Assembly: GCA_023424965.1 (NCBI GenBank)
Contig: JAFADI010000137.1
Coordinates: 1-64,000 of the forward strand
Length of the DNA stretch: 64,000 bases
Direction of reading: 5' to 3'
Source: Bacillota bacterium
Lineage (GTDB): Bacteria; Bacillota; Clostridia; Acetivibrionales; JAFADI01
The notes beneath the pieces were generated by a model. The model was not told where the DNA came from. It saw only the letters and a list, made by a program, of their open reading frames with translations, and did no database searches. Positions 9,244 through 16,809 of this stretch are shown here, piece after piece. Position numbers and translations under genes: made by a program. Position 1 is the first letter of the stretch; each line of letters opens with the position of its first letter.

Positions 9244-9272
9244 TTGACTTATACAAGGAATATGATTATAAT
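9244..9272 (+). promoter_or_regulatory. Sigma-A promoter driving the riboswitch-ftsH transcript
   Basis: TTGACT at 9244-9249 and a perfect TATAAT at 9267-9272 are separated by 17 bases. The riboswitch aptamer begins about 9 bases after the -10 box, as expected for a leader that starts with its aptamer. Confidence 0.88.
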
Positions 9273-9280
9273 TGATATAA

Positions 9281-9370
9281 AGAGGGAGTAGCTTTATTCT
9301 ATACAGCCAACAACCGGCATGAAATGCCTGGCTTATAGCCCAAACGGGAAGCGAGACTTTTACACAGCAC
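9281..9370 (+). promoter_or_regulatory. Manganese riboswitch, yybP-ykoY family
   Basis: The leader carries the family hallmarks in order: a 5' AGAGGGAGTAGC, an internal GCCAACA, a small hairpin GGCATgaaATGCC, and a 3' AACGGG followed by GCGAGACTTTT. In known members the 5' GGGGAGUAGC and 3' GCGAGAC strands come together to bind Mn2+. The conserved 3' strand also forms the 5' arm of a terminator (9354-9400), so the layout fits transcriptional ON control: Mn2+ stabilises the aptamer and frees read-through. Genes downstream are a 74-aa membrane protein and FtsH rather than the usual TerC, MntP or P-type ATPase. The assignment is by eye; a covariance search with RF00080 would confirm it. Confidence 0.86.
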
Positions 9371-9400
9371 CCACGGTGCCACCTGTAAAAGTCTTTTTTT
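9354..9400 (+). terminator. Riboswitch expression-platform terminator
   Basis: AGACTTTTACA (9354-9364) pairs perfectly with TGTAAAAGTCT (9384-9394), followed by a run of seven T. The 5' arm overlaps the conserved GCGAGAC strand of the aptamer, making ligand binding and termination mutually exclusive. Confidence 0.88.
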
Positions 9401-9431
9401 AAATCAAATTTGTTATGGAGGTCGAAGCACA

Positions 9432-9656
9432 ATGATCAGTATTGTATTCCTTGCACTAATTGTTCTGGCAGGCGCAGTCATTTGGAGGCAGGTCAGAGCT
9501 GCGACGAAAATTTTTACCGGCGGAGGAAAGGAATTTTCAGGCTCCAGGGACTTTGAGCCGAATCCGGGCGGGTTCAACACCGGCGAAGCCATTGAGATGG
9601 TCAAAGAGAACGGGGTGTGGAAGCTGGCCGCGAGGAAGAAGGATTCAGCGGCTTAA
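9432..9656 (+). CDS. Small single-pass membrane protein, unknown function
   Basis: A 74-aa protein whose residues 2-18 are strongly hydrophobic (VFLALIVLAGAVIW), followed by a basic turn (RQVRAATK), a glycine-rich stretch and a charged C-terminus. The start ATG is preceded by ATGGAGGT. It is the first gene after the manganese riboswitch and lies 50 bases before ftsH, so both should be controlled together. I recognise no family. A role as an FtsH partner, substrate or metal-stress membrane peptide is possible on context only. Confidence 0.75.
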   Translation: MISIVFLALIVLAGAVIWRQVRAATKIFTGGGKEFSGSRDFEPNPGGFNTGEAIEMVKENGVWKLAARKKDSAA

Positions 9657-9706
9657 TACCGGTTTATATTCAATAAAGGGGTTTTACAAAAAGTGAGGAT
9701 CGGAAG

Positions 9707-11512
9707 ATGAAACCAATCAAAGGAAAGCTTATTTACTATCTCGGCCTGGCACTGCTGATCACCATGATGGTGAACATTGCGGTAACGGAGCTGGGGAAGT
9801 CTGCGGTACAGGAAATCGATTACGGAAAGTTCCTTGACATGCTGGAAAAGAAGGAAATTGAGTCGGTGCAGGTTGAGGACGACAGGCTGATTATATTGCC
9901 GAAAGAAGGAGAAAATACTTCTCAGAGTGAGGGGAAAAAGCTGTTCATCACCGGCACCCTCAATGACCCGAAGCTTGTGGAAAAGCTGTATGAGGCCGGG
10001 GTGAAGTTTTCAACCCCCATTAAAAACAAACAATCGCCGTTAACCAGCTTTATTCTTACCTGGATATTGCCCATCGGAATCATTTATTTGATCAGTTCGC
10101 TTTTGATGAACTCCGTGGGAAAAAGGTTCGGAGGGGCCATGTCCTTTGGGAAAAGTACGGCGAAGGTCTATGTGGAAAAAAAGACCGGTATCAGCTTCAA
10201 AGATGTTGCAGGACAGGAGGAAGCGAAGGAATCTTTACAGGAACTGGTGGATTTTCTTCACAACCCGTCAAAATACACGAAGATCGGGGCGAAGCTCCCG
10301 AAAGGAGCCTTGCTTGTGGGACCTCCGGGTACCGGAAAGACGCTGCTGGCCAAAGCCCTTGCGGGGGAGGCCAATGTTCCGTTTTTCTCCATGTCCGGCT
10401 CCGATTTTGTCGAAATGTTTGTAGGGGTGGGTGCCTCAAGGGTGAGGGACTTATTTAAGCAGGCAGAGCAGCAGGCCCCCTGCATTATTTTCATCGATGA
10501 AATCGACGCGATCGGCAAAAGCAGGGACGGGCATGTACATGGCAACGACGAGAGGGAGCAGACCTTGAACCAGCTGCTGGCCCAGATGGACGGGTTCGAT
10601 TCCTCCAAGGGAGTCGTCATTCTGGCGGCCACCAACCGGCCGGAAGTTCTGGATAAAGCACTGTTGCGCCCGGGACGTTTTGACCGCCGGGTGATTGTCG
10701 ACAAGCCCGACCTCAAAGGAAGAAAGGCCATATTGGAGGTTCATGCAAGAAATGTTGCACTGAGCGAACAGGCGGACCTGGGGGCCATTGCCATGGCAAC
10801 CGCCGGAGCTGTAGGGGCCGACCTTGCCAACATTATCAATGAAGCGGCTTTGAGGGCAGTGAGGCTGGGAAGGGAAAAAGTTTTGCAGGAGGACCTGTTT
10901 GAAGCCGTCGAGGTAATCATCGCCGGCAAGGAAAAGAAGGACAGGATACTCACACCGAGGGAAAAAAGCATCGTGGCTTTCCATGAGGTAGGGCACGCAC
11001 TGGCGGCGGCACTGCAAAAACAGGCCCAGCCGGTGCACAAAATCACCATCGTGCCCAGAACCATGGGAGCGCTGGGCTACACCATGCAAATACCGGAAGA
11101 AGAGAAATACCTGATGTCAAAGGATGAAATCCTGGACCAGATCACCGTGCTGCTGGCGGGAAGAGCCGCTGAAGAGGTGGAGTTTGACACCGTCACCACC
11201 GGGGCTTCCAATGACATTGAAAGGGCCACCCAACTGGCCAGAAACATGGTCACCCAATACGGCATGTCGGAAAAATTCGGCATGATGGGGCTGGAATCGG
11301 TACAGGGGAGGTATCTGGACGGCAGGCCGGTTCAGACCTGCGGGGATGAAACGGCTGCAGAAATTGACAATCAGGTGCTCAAAATCATCAATGATTGCCA
11401 TGAAAAGGCAAAGAGGCTTTTGGAGGCCAACAAGGAAAGCATGAAAAAAATAGCGGCATACCTCATCGAAAAGGAAACCATTACCGGACAAGAATTAATG
11501 AGCATGCTCTAG
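9707..11512 (+). CDS. ftsH: ATP-dependent zinc metalloprotease FtsH
   Basis: A 601-aa membrane AAA+ protease that degrades unneeded or damaged membrane and cytosolic proteins. Two transmembrane segments (about residues 9-26 and 117-138) flank the small extracytoplasmic domain. The AAA module has Walker A GPPGTGKT (205-212), Walker B IIFIDEID (260-267) and the second-region-of-homology RPGRFDRR. The peptidase motif HEVGH (426-430) is intact, with Val in place of the more usual Ala. A GAVGADLAN segment replaces the common GFTGADLAN. It lies second in the transcript behind the manganese riboswitch. Clostridia often carry several FtsH paralogs, so this may be an accessory, metal-responsive copy rather than the housekeeping one. 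Confidence 0.94.
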   Translation: MKPIKGKLIYYLGLALLITMMVNIAVTELGKSAVQEIDYGKFLDMLEKKEIESVQVEDDRLIILPKEGENTSQSEGKKLFITGTLNDPKLVEKLYEAGVKFSTPIKNKQSPLTSFILTWILPIGIIYLISSLLMNSVGKRFGGAMSFGKSTAKVYVEKKTGISFKDVAGQEEAKESLQELVDFLHNPSKYTKIGAKLPKGALLVGPPGTGKTLLAKALAGEANVPFFSMSGSDFVEMFVGVGASRVRDLFKQAEQQAPCIIFIDEIDAIGKSRDGHVHGNDEREQTLNQLLAQMDGFDSSKGVVILAATNRPEVLDKALLRPGRFDRRVIVDKPDLKGRKAILEVHARNVALSEQADLGAIAMATAGAVGADLANIINEAALRAVRLGREKVLQEDLFEAVEVIIAGKEKKDRILTPREKSIVAFHEVGHALAAALQKQAQPVHKITIVPRTMGALGYTMQIPEEEKYLMSKDEILDQITVLLAGRAAEEVEFDTVTTGASNDIERATQLARNMVTQYGMSEKFGMMGLESVQGRYLDGRPVQTCGDETAAEIDNQVLKIINDCHEKAKRLLEANKESMKKIAAYLIEKETITGQELMSML

Positions 11513-11517
11513 TGTTC

Positions 11518-11551
11518 CCCGGCTGTTTGAAAATAAGGACAAACAGCCGGG
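11518..11551 (+). terminator. Terminator hairpin after ftsH
   Basis: CCCGGCTGTTTG (11518-11529) pairs perfectly with CAAACAGCCGGG (11540-11551), starting 5 bases after the ftsH stop. The following sequence is only mildly T-rich. Confidence 0.72.
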
Positions 11552-11583
11552 ATTGTTGTGCTTTAAACAATTACTCACAGGTG

Positions 11584-11639
11584 TTGACCACGTGGTCAAA
11601 GGAGAGTATAATTTAACTGTTAATTGACCAGGGGGTCAA
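11584..11639 (+). promoter_or_regulatory. Sigma-A promoter with two TetR-type operators
   Basis: The -35 TTGACC (11584-11589) and -10 TATAAT (11607-11612) are 17 bases apart. TTGACCACGTGGTCAA (11584-11599) is a perfect 16-bp palindrome that contains the -35 box. A second copy, TTGACCAGGGGGTCAA (11624-11639), lies just after the likely start site. The shared form TTGACC-N4-GGTCAA suits a dimeric repressor. The TetR gene at the end of the same operon is the natural candidate, giving autoregulation; this link is inference. Confidence 0.87.
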
Positions 11640-11670
11640 AAACATTTTGGATTGAAGCGGGTGAAGGTAT

Positions 11671-12378
11671 ATGAGAGACAAAATTGTTATCGTTAAGGAT
11701 GTAACAAAAGAATATATAATGGGGGAAGTAACTGTCAAGGCAGCCGACGGAATGTCTTTTGACATCGGCCAGGGGGAATTTGTGGTAGTCCTCGGCCCCA
11801 GCGGTTCGGGCAAAAGCACGGTGCTCAACATTGTCGGAGGAATGGACCGGCCCACTTCCGGAGAGGTGTGGGTGGATGGAAAGGACATCGCCCAAATCCC
11901 GGATAAGGAATTGACGCTGTACCGGAGGGAAAAGATCGGCTTTGTATTCCAGTTTTACAACCTGATGCCCAACCTGACGGCGCTGGAAAACGTGGAGCTG
12001 GTGACCGAGGTGAGCAGGGAGCCCCTGAACGCAAGGAAAGTATTGAAGGATGTGGGCCTGGAAGAACGTCTTCACAACTTTCCCGCCCAAATGTCGGGAG
12101 GAGAGCAGCAGCGCGTGGCCATCGCCAGGGCCCTTGTGAAAAATCCCCTGCTGCTGCTGTGTGATGAACCCACGGGAGCCCTGGATTATAAAACCGGCAA
12201 GGCAATCCTGAAGCTCCTGCATGACGTAAACCGGCAAATGAACAAAACCGTTGCCATCATCACCCATAACGCGGCCATTGCGGTTATGGCGGATAAAGTC
12301 ATCCGGGTCAAAAGCGGCGAGGTGGAAGCCGTGGAAATCAACGCCAATCCCCAACCGCCCGAAAACATAGAATGGTAA
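11671..12378 (+). CDS. ABC transporter ATP-binding protein (MacB/LolD type)
   Basis: A 235-aa ATPase with Walker A GPSGSGKST (42-50), Q-loop near FVFQFYNL, signature MSGGEQQR (141-148) and Walker B LLLLCDEPTGALD (160-172). The PTGALD variant and size match the subfamily that pairs with FtsX-like permeases. It is the first gene of a four-gene operon with an FtsX-type permease, a membrane-fusion protein and a TetR regulator, so it should energise export of a toxic compound, peptide or lipid. The transported molecule is unknown. Confidence 0.93.
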   Translation: MRDKIVIVKDVTKEYIMGEVTVKAADGMSFDIGQGEFVVVLGPSGSGKSTVLNIVGGMDRPTSGEVWVDGKDIAQIPDKELTLYRREKIGFVFQFYNLMPNLTALENVELVTEVSREPLNARKVLKDVGLEERLHNFPAQMSGGEQQRVAIARALVKNPLLLLCDEPTGALDYKTGKAILKLLHDVNRQMNKTVAIITHNAAIAVMADKVIRVKSGEVEAVEINANPQPPENIEW

Positions 12379-12395
12379 GAGGGAAGTGATGCAAA

Positions 12396-14759
12396 ATGAA
12401 GCATTTGAATAAAAAGCTCATGAGGGATCTATGGCAGTCCAGGGGGCAGTTCATCTCCGTCCTTGTCATTGTCATCATCGGTGTTATGTTCTATTCCGGC
12501 ATCAACTCCACTTTCCGAAACCTGTCGGAAGCCAGCGAAAAGTACTACAGGGAGTACAGGTTCGGAGACCTGTGGGCGGATATGGTCAAAGGGCCCGAGA
12601 GCATTGAAGAGAAGCTGGAGGCACAGCCTTATGTGGAACTGGCCACAGGCAGGGTAATACAGGACGTGAAGCTGGACATCTCGGGAGAGAACGCCGACAT
12701 CAGAATCATCACCCTGCCGGATAAGAAACAGGATGTGGTGAATGACATCATGATGAAGACCGGCAGGTATTTCTCCGACTCCGGCAACAACCAGTGCCTT
12801 GTGGAGGAGGAATTCTTCAAGTCCAACCAGTTGAAAATCGGCGACTTCCTATCGCCCATCATCAACGGTTCGGAAGTAAAGCTGCAGGTAGTGGGAACGG
12901 TGAAAAGCCCTGAATTTGTGTATCCCATTAAGGATGCCAGCGAACTGGTACCGGACAACAAGAGGTTCGGCATCGTCTATGTCAAAAAATCCTTCGGCCA
13001 GGCCATTTTTGGTTTTAATGGAGCCATCAACAATGTTTCCCTGATTTTAAAAGAAGGAACCGATATTGACAAAGCAAAGGATGACGTGGAAAAACTGTTG
13101 AAGGCATACGGAGCCTCGGAAATAATCAAAGGCGAGGACCAGATCAGCAACAGGATGCTGACGGAGGAAATGAAGGGCCTCAAATCCATGGGAGGAGCTT
13201 TTCCCGTCGTATTCTTCATTGTTGCGGCGGTCATCATCTATATTACCATGGGAAGAATGGTAGAAAACCAGAGGACGCAGATCGGAGTGCTGAAGGCATT
13301 CGGCTTCAGTAATTTCCAGGTGCTTTGCCACTATTTGTCCTATTCCGTTTTTATCGCCGTTCTGGGCAGCATCATCGGGGCCGTCTTCGGTGTATTCCTG
13401 GGGAAAGGCTTTACGGACCTTGAAAATATGTATTTCAACCTGCCGCCGGCAGACATGAAGCTGTATCCCCAGCTTGTCCTTCCGGCCTCCGGACTGACAC
13501 TTGCCTTCTGCCTGCTGGCAGGGTACAATTCCTGCAAAAGAATTTTCAGGATCATGCCCAGTGAGGCCATGAGGCCCAAAGCCCCGATGAAGGGCAAAAA
13601 AATCCTCCTCGAGAGGATAAGGGTCCTGTGGCAAAGCCTGGGGTACAACTGGAAAATTATCCTGAGGAACATTTTCCGGTATAAAAGGAGGGCTCTCCTC
13701 AGCTCCATCGGAGTGATCTTTGCCACGGCCATTACCGTCATCGCTTTTGGAATGAGCGGTTCCATCAATTTTCTCATCGACCAGCAGTACAACAACATTC
13801 AAAACTATGACGTCAAGATAGGCTTCTCGAAATTTATCAGCCTTGAGGAATTGGGAGAGATCAGGAGCCTTCCCCACGTGGCAAAGCTGGAGCCTGTAAT
13901 TGAGACGGGCGTAGAAATATCCAACGGGTGGAGGAAAAAGGACACCGGCTTTACCGCCCTGGTCAACAGGCCGGAAATATACAAGGTGGTGGACAAAGAC
14001 GGAAAGCCTGAAGAACTCTATGACAACGGGATACTGATTCCCCAAAAGATGGCGGAAACGCTGGGTGTGAAGCCCAATGACACGGTATATGTAAAACCCT
14101 TTCTTCCAGGGAAAGAAGAGAGAGAAATACAGGTCAAAGGCATCATCGCCCAGTACCTTGGATCAAGTGCCTACAGCAGCATCGAAGGCTTTAACTACCT
14201 GGCGGGAGAGGGGCGGATCGCCAACGGAGCCGTAATAAAGCTGGACAGCCCGGACAACGAAAATCAGGTGGTGGAAGAGCTGCGGGATATGCCCATGGTG
14301 TATTCGGTACAGTCCAAGTCCGAATCCCTGAACAACCTGCAGAAAAACATGGCGGCCATGTCTTCCATGGTAGGGGTCATGATTGTCCTGGCGGCGGTGC
14401 TTTCCATCGCGGTCATATACAACATCGCCACCATCAATATTTTTGAGAGGCAGAGGGAACTGGCCACCATGAAGGTACTGGGATTCAAGGACAACGAGGT
14501 GCGGAACCTGATTTTTAATGAAAACTACATGATAACGCTGTTCGGAGTCATCCTGGGCCTGCCCTTCGGGCTGTGGCTGGGAAACTATATGATGAATATG
14601 TATGATACCGATGCCTATACCATACCCTTTATTACCGGACTGGGAACCTACATCCTTTCAGGAGCCCTGACGGTACTGTTTACGGTATTGGCCAATGTGA
14701 CACTGATGAAAAAAATCAGAAAAATTGATATGGTTGAGGTCTTAAAGAGCAACGAATAA
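12396..14759 (+). CDS. ABC transporter permease, FtsX/MacB type
   Basis: A 787-aa permease with an N-terminal transmembrane segment (about 20-38), a large extracytoplasmic domain (about 45-255), three membrane helices around 265-395, a second N-terminal-like helix (about 435-455), a second extracytoplasmic domain and three C-terminal helices. This is the duplicated FtsX layout seen in mechanotransmission-type exporters of Firmicutes. Its start is 17 bases after the ATPase stop. With the ATPase and the downstream membrane-fusion protein it forms a tripartite-like exporter adapted to a Gram-positive envelope. Confidence 0.92.
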   Translation: MKHLNKKLMRDLWQSRGQFISVLVIVIIGVMFYSGINSTFRNLSEASEKYYREYRFGDLWADMVKGPESIEEKLEAQPYVELATGRVIQDVKLDISGENADIRIITLPDKKQDVVNDIMMKTGRYFSDSGNNQCLVEEEFFKSNQLKIGDFLSPIINGSEVKLQVVGTVKSPEFVYPIKDASELVPDNKRFGIVYVKKSFGQAIFGFNGAINNVSLILKEGTDIDKAKDDVEKLLKAYGASEIIKGEDQISNRMLTEEMKGLKSMGGAFPVVFFIVAAVIIYITMGRMVENQRTQIGVLKAFGFSNFQVLCHYLSYSVFIAVLGSIIGAVFGVFLGKGFTDLENMYFNLPPADMKLYPQLVLPASGLTLAFCLLAGYNSCKRIFRIMPSEAMRPKAPMKGKKILLERIRVLWQSLGYNWKIILRNIFRYKRRALLSSIGVIFATAITVIAFGMSGSINFLIDQQYNNIQNYDVKIGFSKFISLEELGEIRSLPHVAKLEPVIETGVEISNGWRKKDTGFTALVNRPEIYKVVDKDGKPEELYDNGILIPQKMAETLGVKPNDTVYVKPFLPGKEEREIQVKGIIAQYLGSSAYSSIEGFNYLAGEGRIANGAVIKLDSPDNENQVVEELRDMPMVYSVQSKSESLNNLQKNMAAMSSMVGVMIVLAAVLSIAVIYNIATINIFERQRELATMKVLGFKDNEVRNLIFNENYMITLFGVILGLPFGLWLGNYMMNMYDTDAYTIPFITGLGTYILSGALTVLFTVLANVTLMKKIRKIDMVEVLKSNE

Positions 14760-14785
14760 TGTTATAACCGGGAGGTCAGTCAATT

Positions 14786-16024
14786 ATGTTTAAAATCAAA
14801 GGGAAGTCAAAATGGATGGTCGGAGCTGTGGGCGTTGTGATTCTGGGAATCGTCGCTATGGCGTATGCCGCAGGCGGTATGGAGGCCGAGGTTTTCAAGG
14901 TGTCCAGGGGAGAAATAAAGCAGTATGTGGAAGAGACGGCCCAGGTACTGCCCCATGAAAAGCAGTCGGTATATATTGAAGGTTCCGGCAAAATCACTGC
15001 CATCAATGTGGAGGTGGGGAACACGGTAAAAAAGGGGGATGTGCTTTTGAGCCTTGACAAAACCGAACTGGAACTGCAGCTAAAGGATGCGGAAGCCAGA
15101 CTGGCGGCGGCAAAAGCCCAATTGACGGGTACGGAACTCATCAACTATGCAAACAAAATCGAGCTGGCGAAAGCAGCCCTGGACCAGGCCGCAGTTTCCT
15201 ACGATTCCGCTGCGAGGAACTATGAAAATGCAAAAGAGCTGTTTGCATCCCAGGCCATAAGCAAAGACGAGCTTCAAAAAGCGGAGGACCAGTATAAAAC
15301 GGCCAGGGCAGCCAGAGATACCGCCGATTTGCAGCTTTCGGACCTGAAAAAGGGAACGCCGGAGCATGTGAAGAGCGAGTACCGGGCGCAGCTGGAGCAG
15401 GCCGAGGTATACAGGGACACCGTTCTCAGGAACCTCCAGAAACAGGAACTGAAGGCCGACATGGACGGAGTCGTCATAGAAAAGCTTGTGGAGGTAAATT
15501 CTTTTGCCGCTCCCGCTTCAGCCGCATTTGTCATCGGCAATGTCAAGCATCTGGAGCTTGAAGCCGATATTCTGGCGGATGACGCCAATAAAGTGAAGCT
15601 GGGGGATGCGGTTGAGATTACCGGTAACCCGCTGGAAGATTCGGTTTTGCAGGGAAAAGTCGTCAAGATTTCTCCGGCGGCGAAATCCGTCATGTCCAAT
15701 CTGGGTGTTAACCAGAAAAGAGTCCCCGTCACCATTGAGCTGCAAGGCCAATCAGACCTTCTGAAGCCGGGCTATAATGTGGATGTCAGGATTATAACCG
15801 CGCGGGTGCAGGAGACCTTCAAGGTGCCCGACAGCGCAGTATTTGAATACCAGGGCAAAAGCCAGGTCTTTGTGGTAGTGAAGGGCAAGGCCCAGCTGCG
15901 GGAGGTCACAAGGGGCATCGAGAGCGGAAATGACATAGAAATCAAGGACGGCCTGAAGGAAGGGGAAACCGTCCTGACGAAGCCCGACAACAATATAAAG
16001 GAAGGCACAAGAATAAAAATATAA
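14786..16024 (+). CDS. Membrane-fusion (HlyD/MacA-like) efflux subunit
   Basis: A 412-aa protein with an N-terminal membrane anchor (about residues 10-28) followed by a lipoyl-like half (VYIEGSGKITAINVEVGNTVKKGDVL), a long alpha-helical hairpin rich in Ala, Glu and Lys (about 90-215), the second lipoyl half (LKADMDGVVIEKLV), a beta-barrel and a C-terminal membrane-proximal domain ending EGTRIKI. It is placed between the FtsX-type permease and the TetR regulator. In Firmicutes such subunits probably form an external funnel or bind substrate, since there is no outer membrane. Confidence 0.92.
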   Translation: MFKIKGKSKWMVGAVGVVILGIVAMAYAAGGMEAEVFKVSRGEIKQYVEETAQVLPHEKQSVYIEGSGKITAINVEVGNTVKKGDVLLSLDKTELELQLKDAEARLAAAKAQLTGTELINYANKIELAKAALDQAAVSYDSAARNYENAKELFASQAISKDELQKAEDQYKTARAARDTADLQLSDLKKGTPEHVKSEYRAQLEQAEVYRDTVLRNLQKQELKADMDGVVIEKLVEVNSFAAPASAAFVIGNVKHLELEADILADDANKVKLGDAVEITGNPLEDSVLQGKVVKISPAAKSVMSNLGVNQKRVPVTIELQGQSDLLKPGYNVDVRIITARVQETFKVPDSAVFEYQGKSQVFVVVKGKAQLREVTRGIESGNDIEIKDGLKEGETVLTKPDNNIKEGTRIKI

Positions 16025-16049
16025 GCGGGGACGGGTGGTAAAAGGCAAT

Positions 16050-16688
16050 ATGTACAGCAAATTCGAAAACCTGGATGAAGATAAAAAGAAAAGAATTCTG
16101 GACGCATGCGTGGAGGAATTTTCCCGGAACGGGTATACCAATGCGTCCACGAACAACATCGTCAGGAATGCAGGGATCTCAAAAGGAATCCTGTTCCACT
16201 ATTTCGGCAATAAAAAGAGCCTGTACCTGTATACGCTGGACTATACCGTCGGCTTTCTGACGGAGCTGCTTTATCAAAGAATGACGGACCTTCCTTTGGA
16301 GTACTTTGAGCGGATCACAAAGATCGGAATGCTGAAAGTAAAGATGGCCTGTGAATATCCTGTGGAATATAAATTTGTGGTGGATGCAGTGGCCCACCCT
16401 GCCGAAGAGGTGAAGGAGGAAGTAAGGAACAGGCTGGAGAGGATGTACACAGAGAACTTGCCGCTGTTGCATGCCAACGTGGACCTCTCCAGGTTCAAAA
16501 AAGGAATTGACACAAAGAAAGCCATGGAATTGATCGAGGCCACCCTGGAAGGCCTGAGCGGAAATTATATGAAGCGCTTCAGGGATATGCCCGTTGACGT
16601 CATCCTGTCACAGATGGAGCAGATGGCCCAGGAGATCAACGCCTATATCCGTATGCTGAAAAGCGGCGTGTACGAAAGTGAAGAGTGA
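16050..16688 (+). CDS. TetR family transcriptional regulator
   Basis: About 212 aa. The N-terminal DNA-binding domain is typical: KKRILDACVEEFSRNGY, TNNIVRNAGISKGILFHYFGNKKSLY. The C-terminal ligand domain is divergent, as usual. The ATG at 16050 is preferred because the following residues begin the first helix; an in-frame GTG at 16035 is an alternative and neither has a strong ribosome site. It closes the efflux operon and is the likely ligand of the two TTGACC-N4-GGTCAA operators at 11584 and 11624, so drug binding would de-repress its own operon. A perfect terminator follows at 16706. Confidence 0.92.
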   Translation: MYSKFENLDEDKKKRILDACVEEFSRNGYTNASTNNIVRNAGISKGILFHYFGNKKSLYLYTLDYTVGFLTELLYQRMTDLPLEYFERITKIGMLKVKMACEYPVEYKFVVDAVAHPAEEVKEEVRNRLERMYTENLPLLHANVDLSRFKKGIDTKKAMELIEATLEGLSGNYMKRFRDMPVDVILSQMEQMAQEINAYIRMLKSGVYESEE

Positions 16689-16705
16689 AAACAACCATGG
16701 ATGAA

Positions 16706-16760
16706 AGCCTCTGTAGGATGTAAATAGCCGGACAGTTATTTACATAATGCAGAGGCTTTT
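16706..16760 (+). terminator. Terminator of the efflux operon
   Basis: AGCCTCTG (16706-16713) pairs with CAGAGGCT (16750-16757), and ATGTAAATA pairs with TATTTACAT inside it. A short T-run follows. It sits 18 bases after the TetR stop and ends about 50 bases before the next start. Confidence 0.8.
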
Positions 16761-16809
16761 GGTATACTGGGGATATGCTGTGATTCTGCTTCTGTTTGGG
16801 GAGGAGAAA

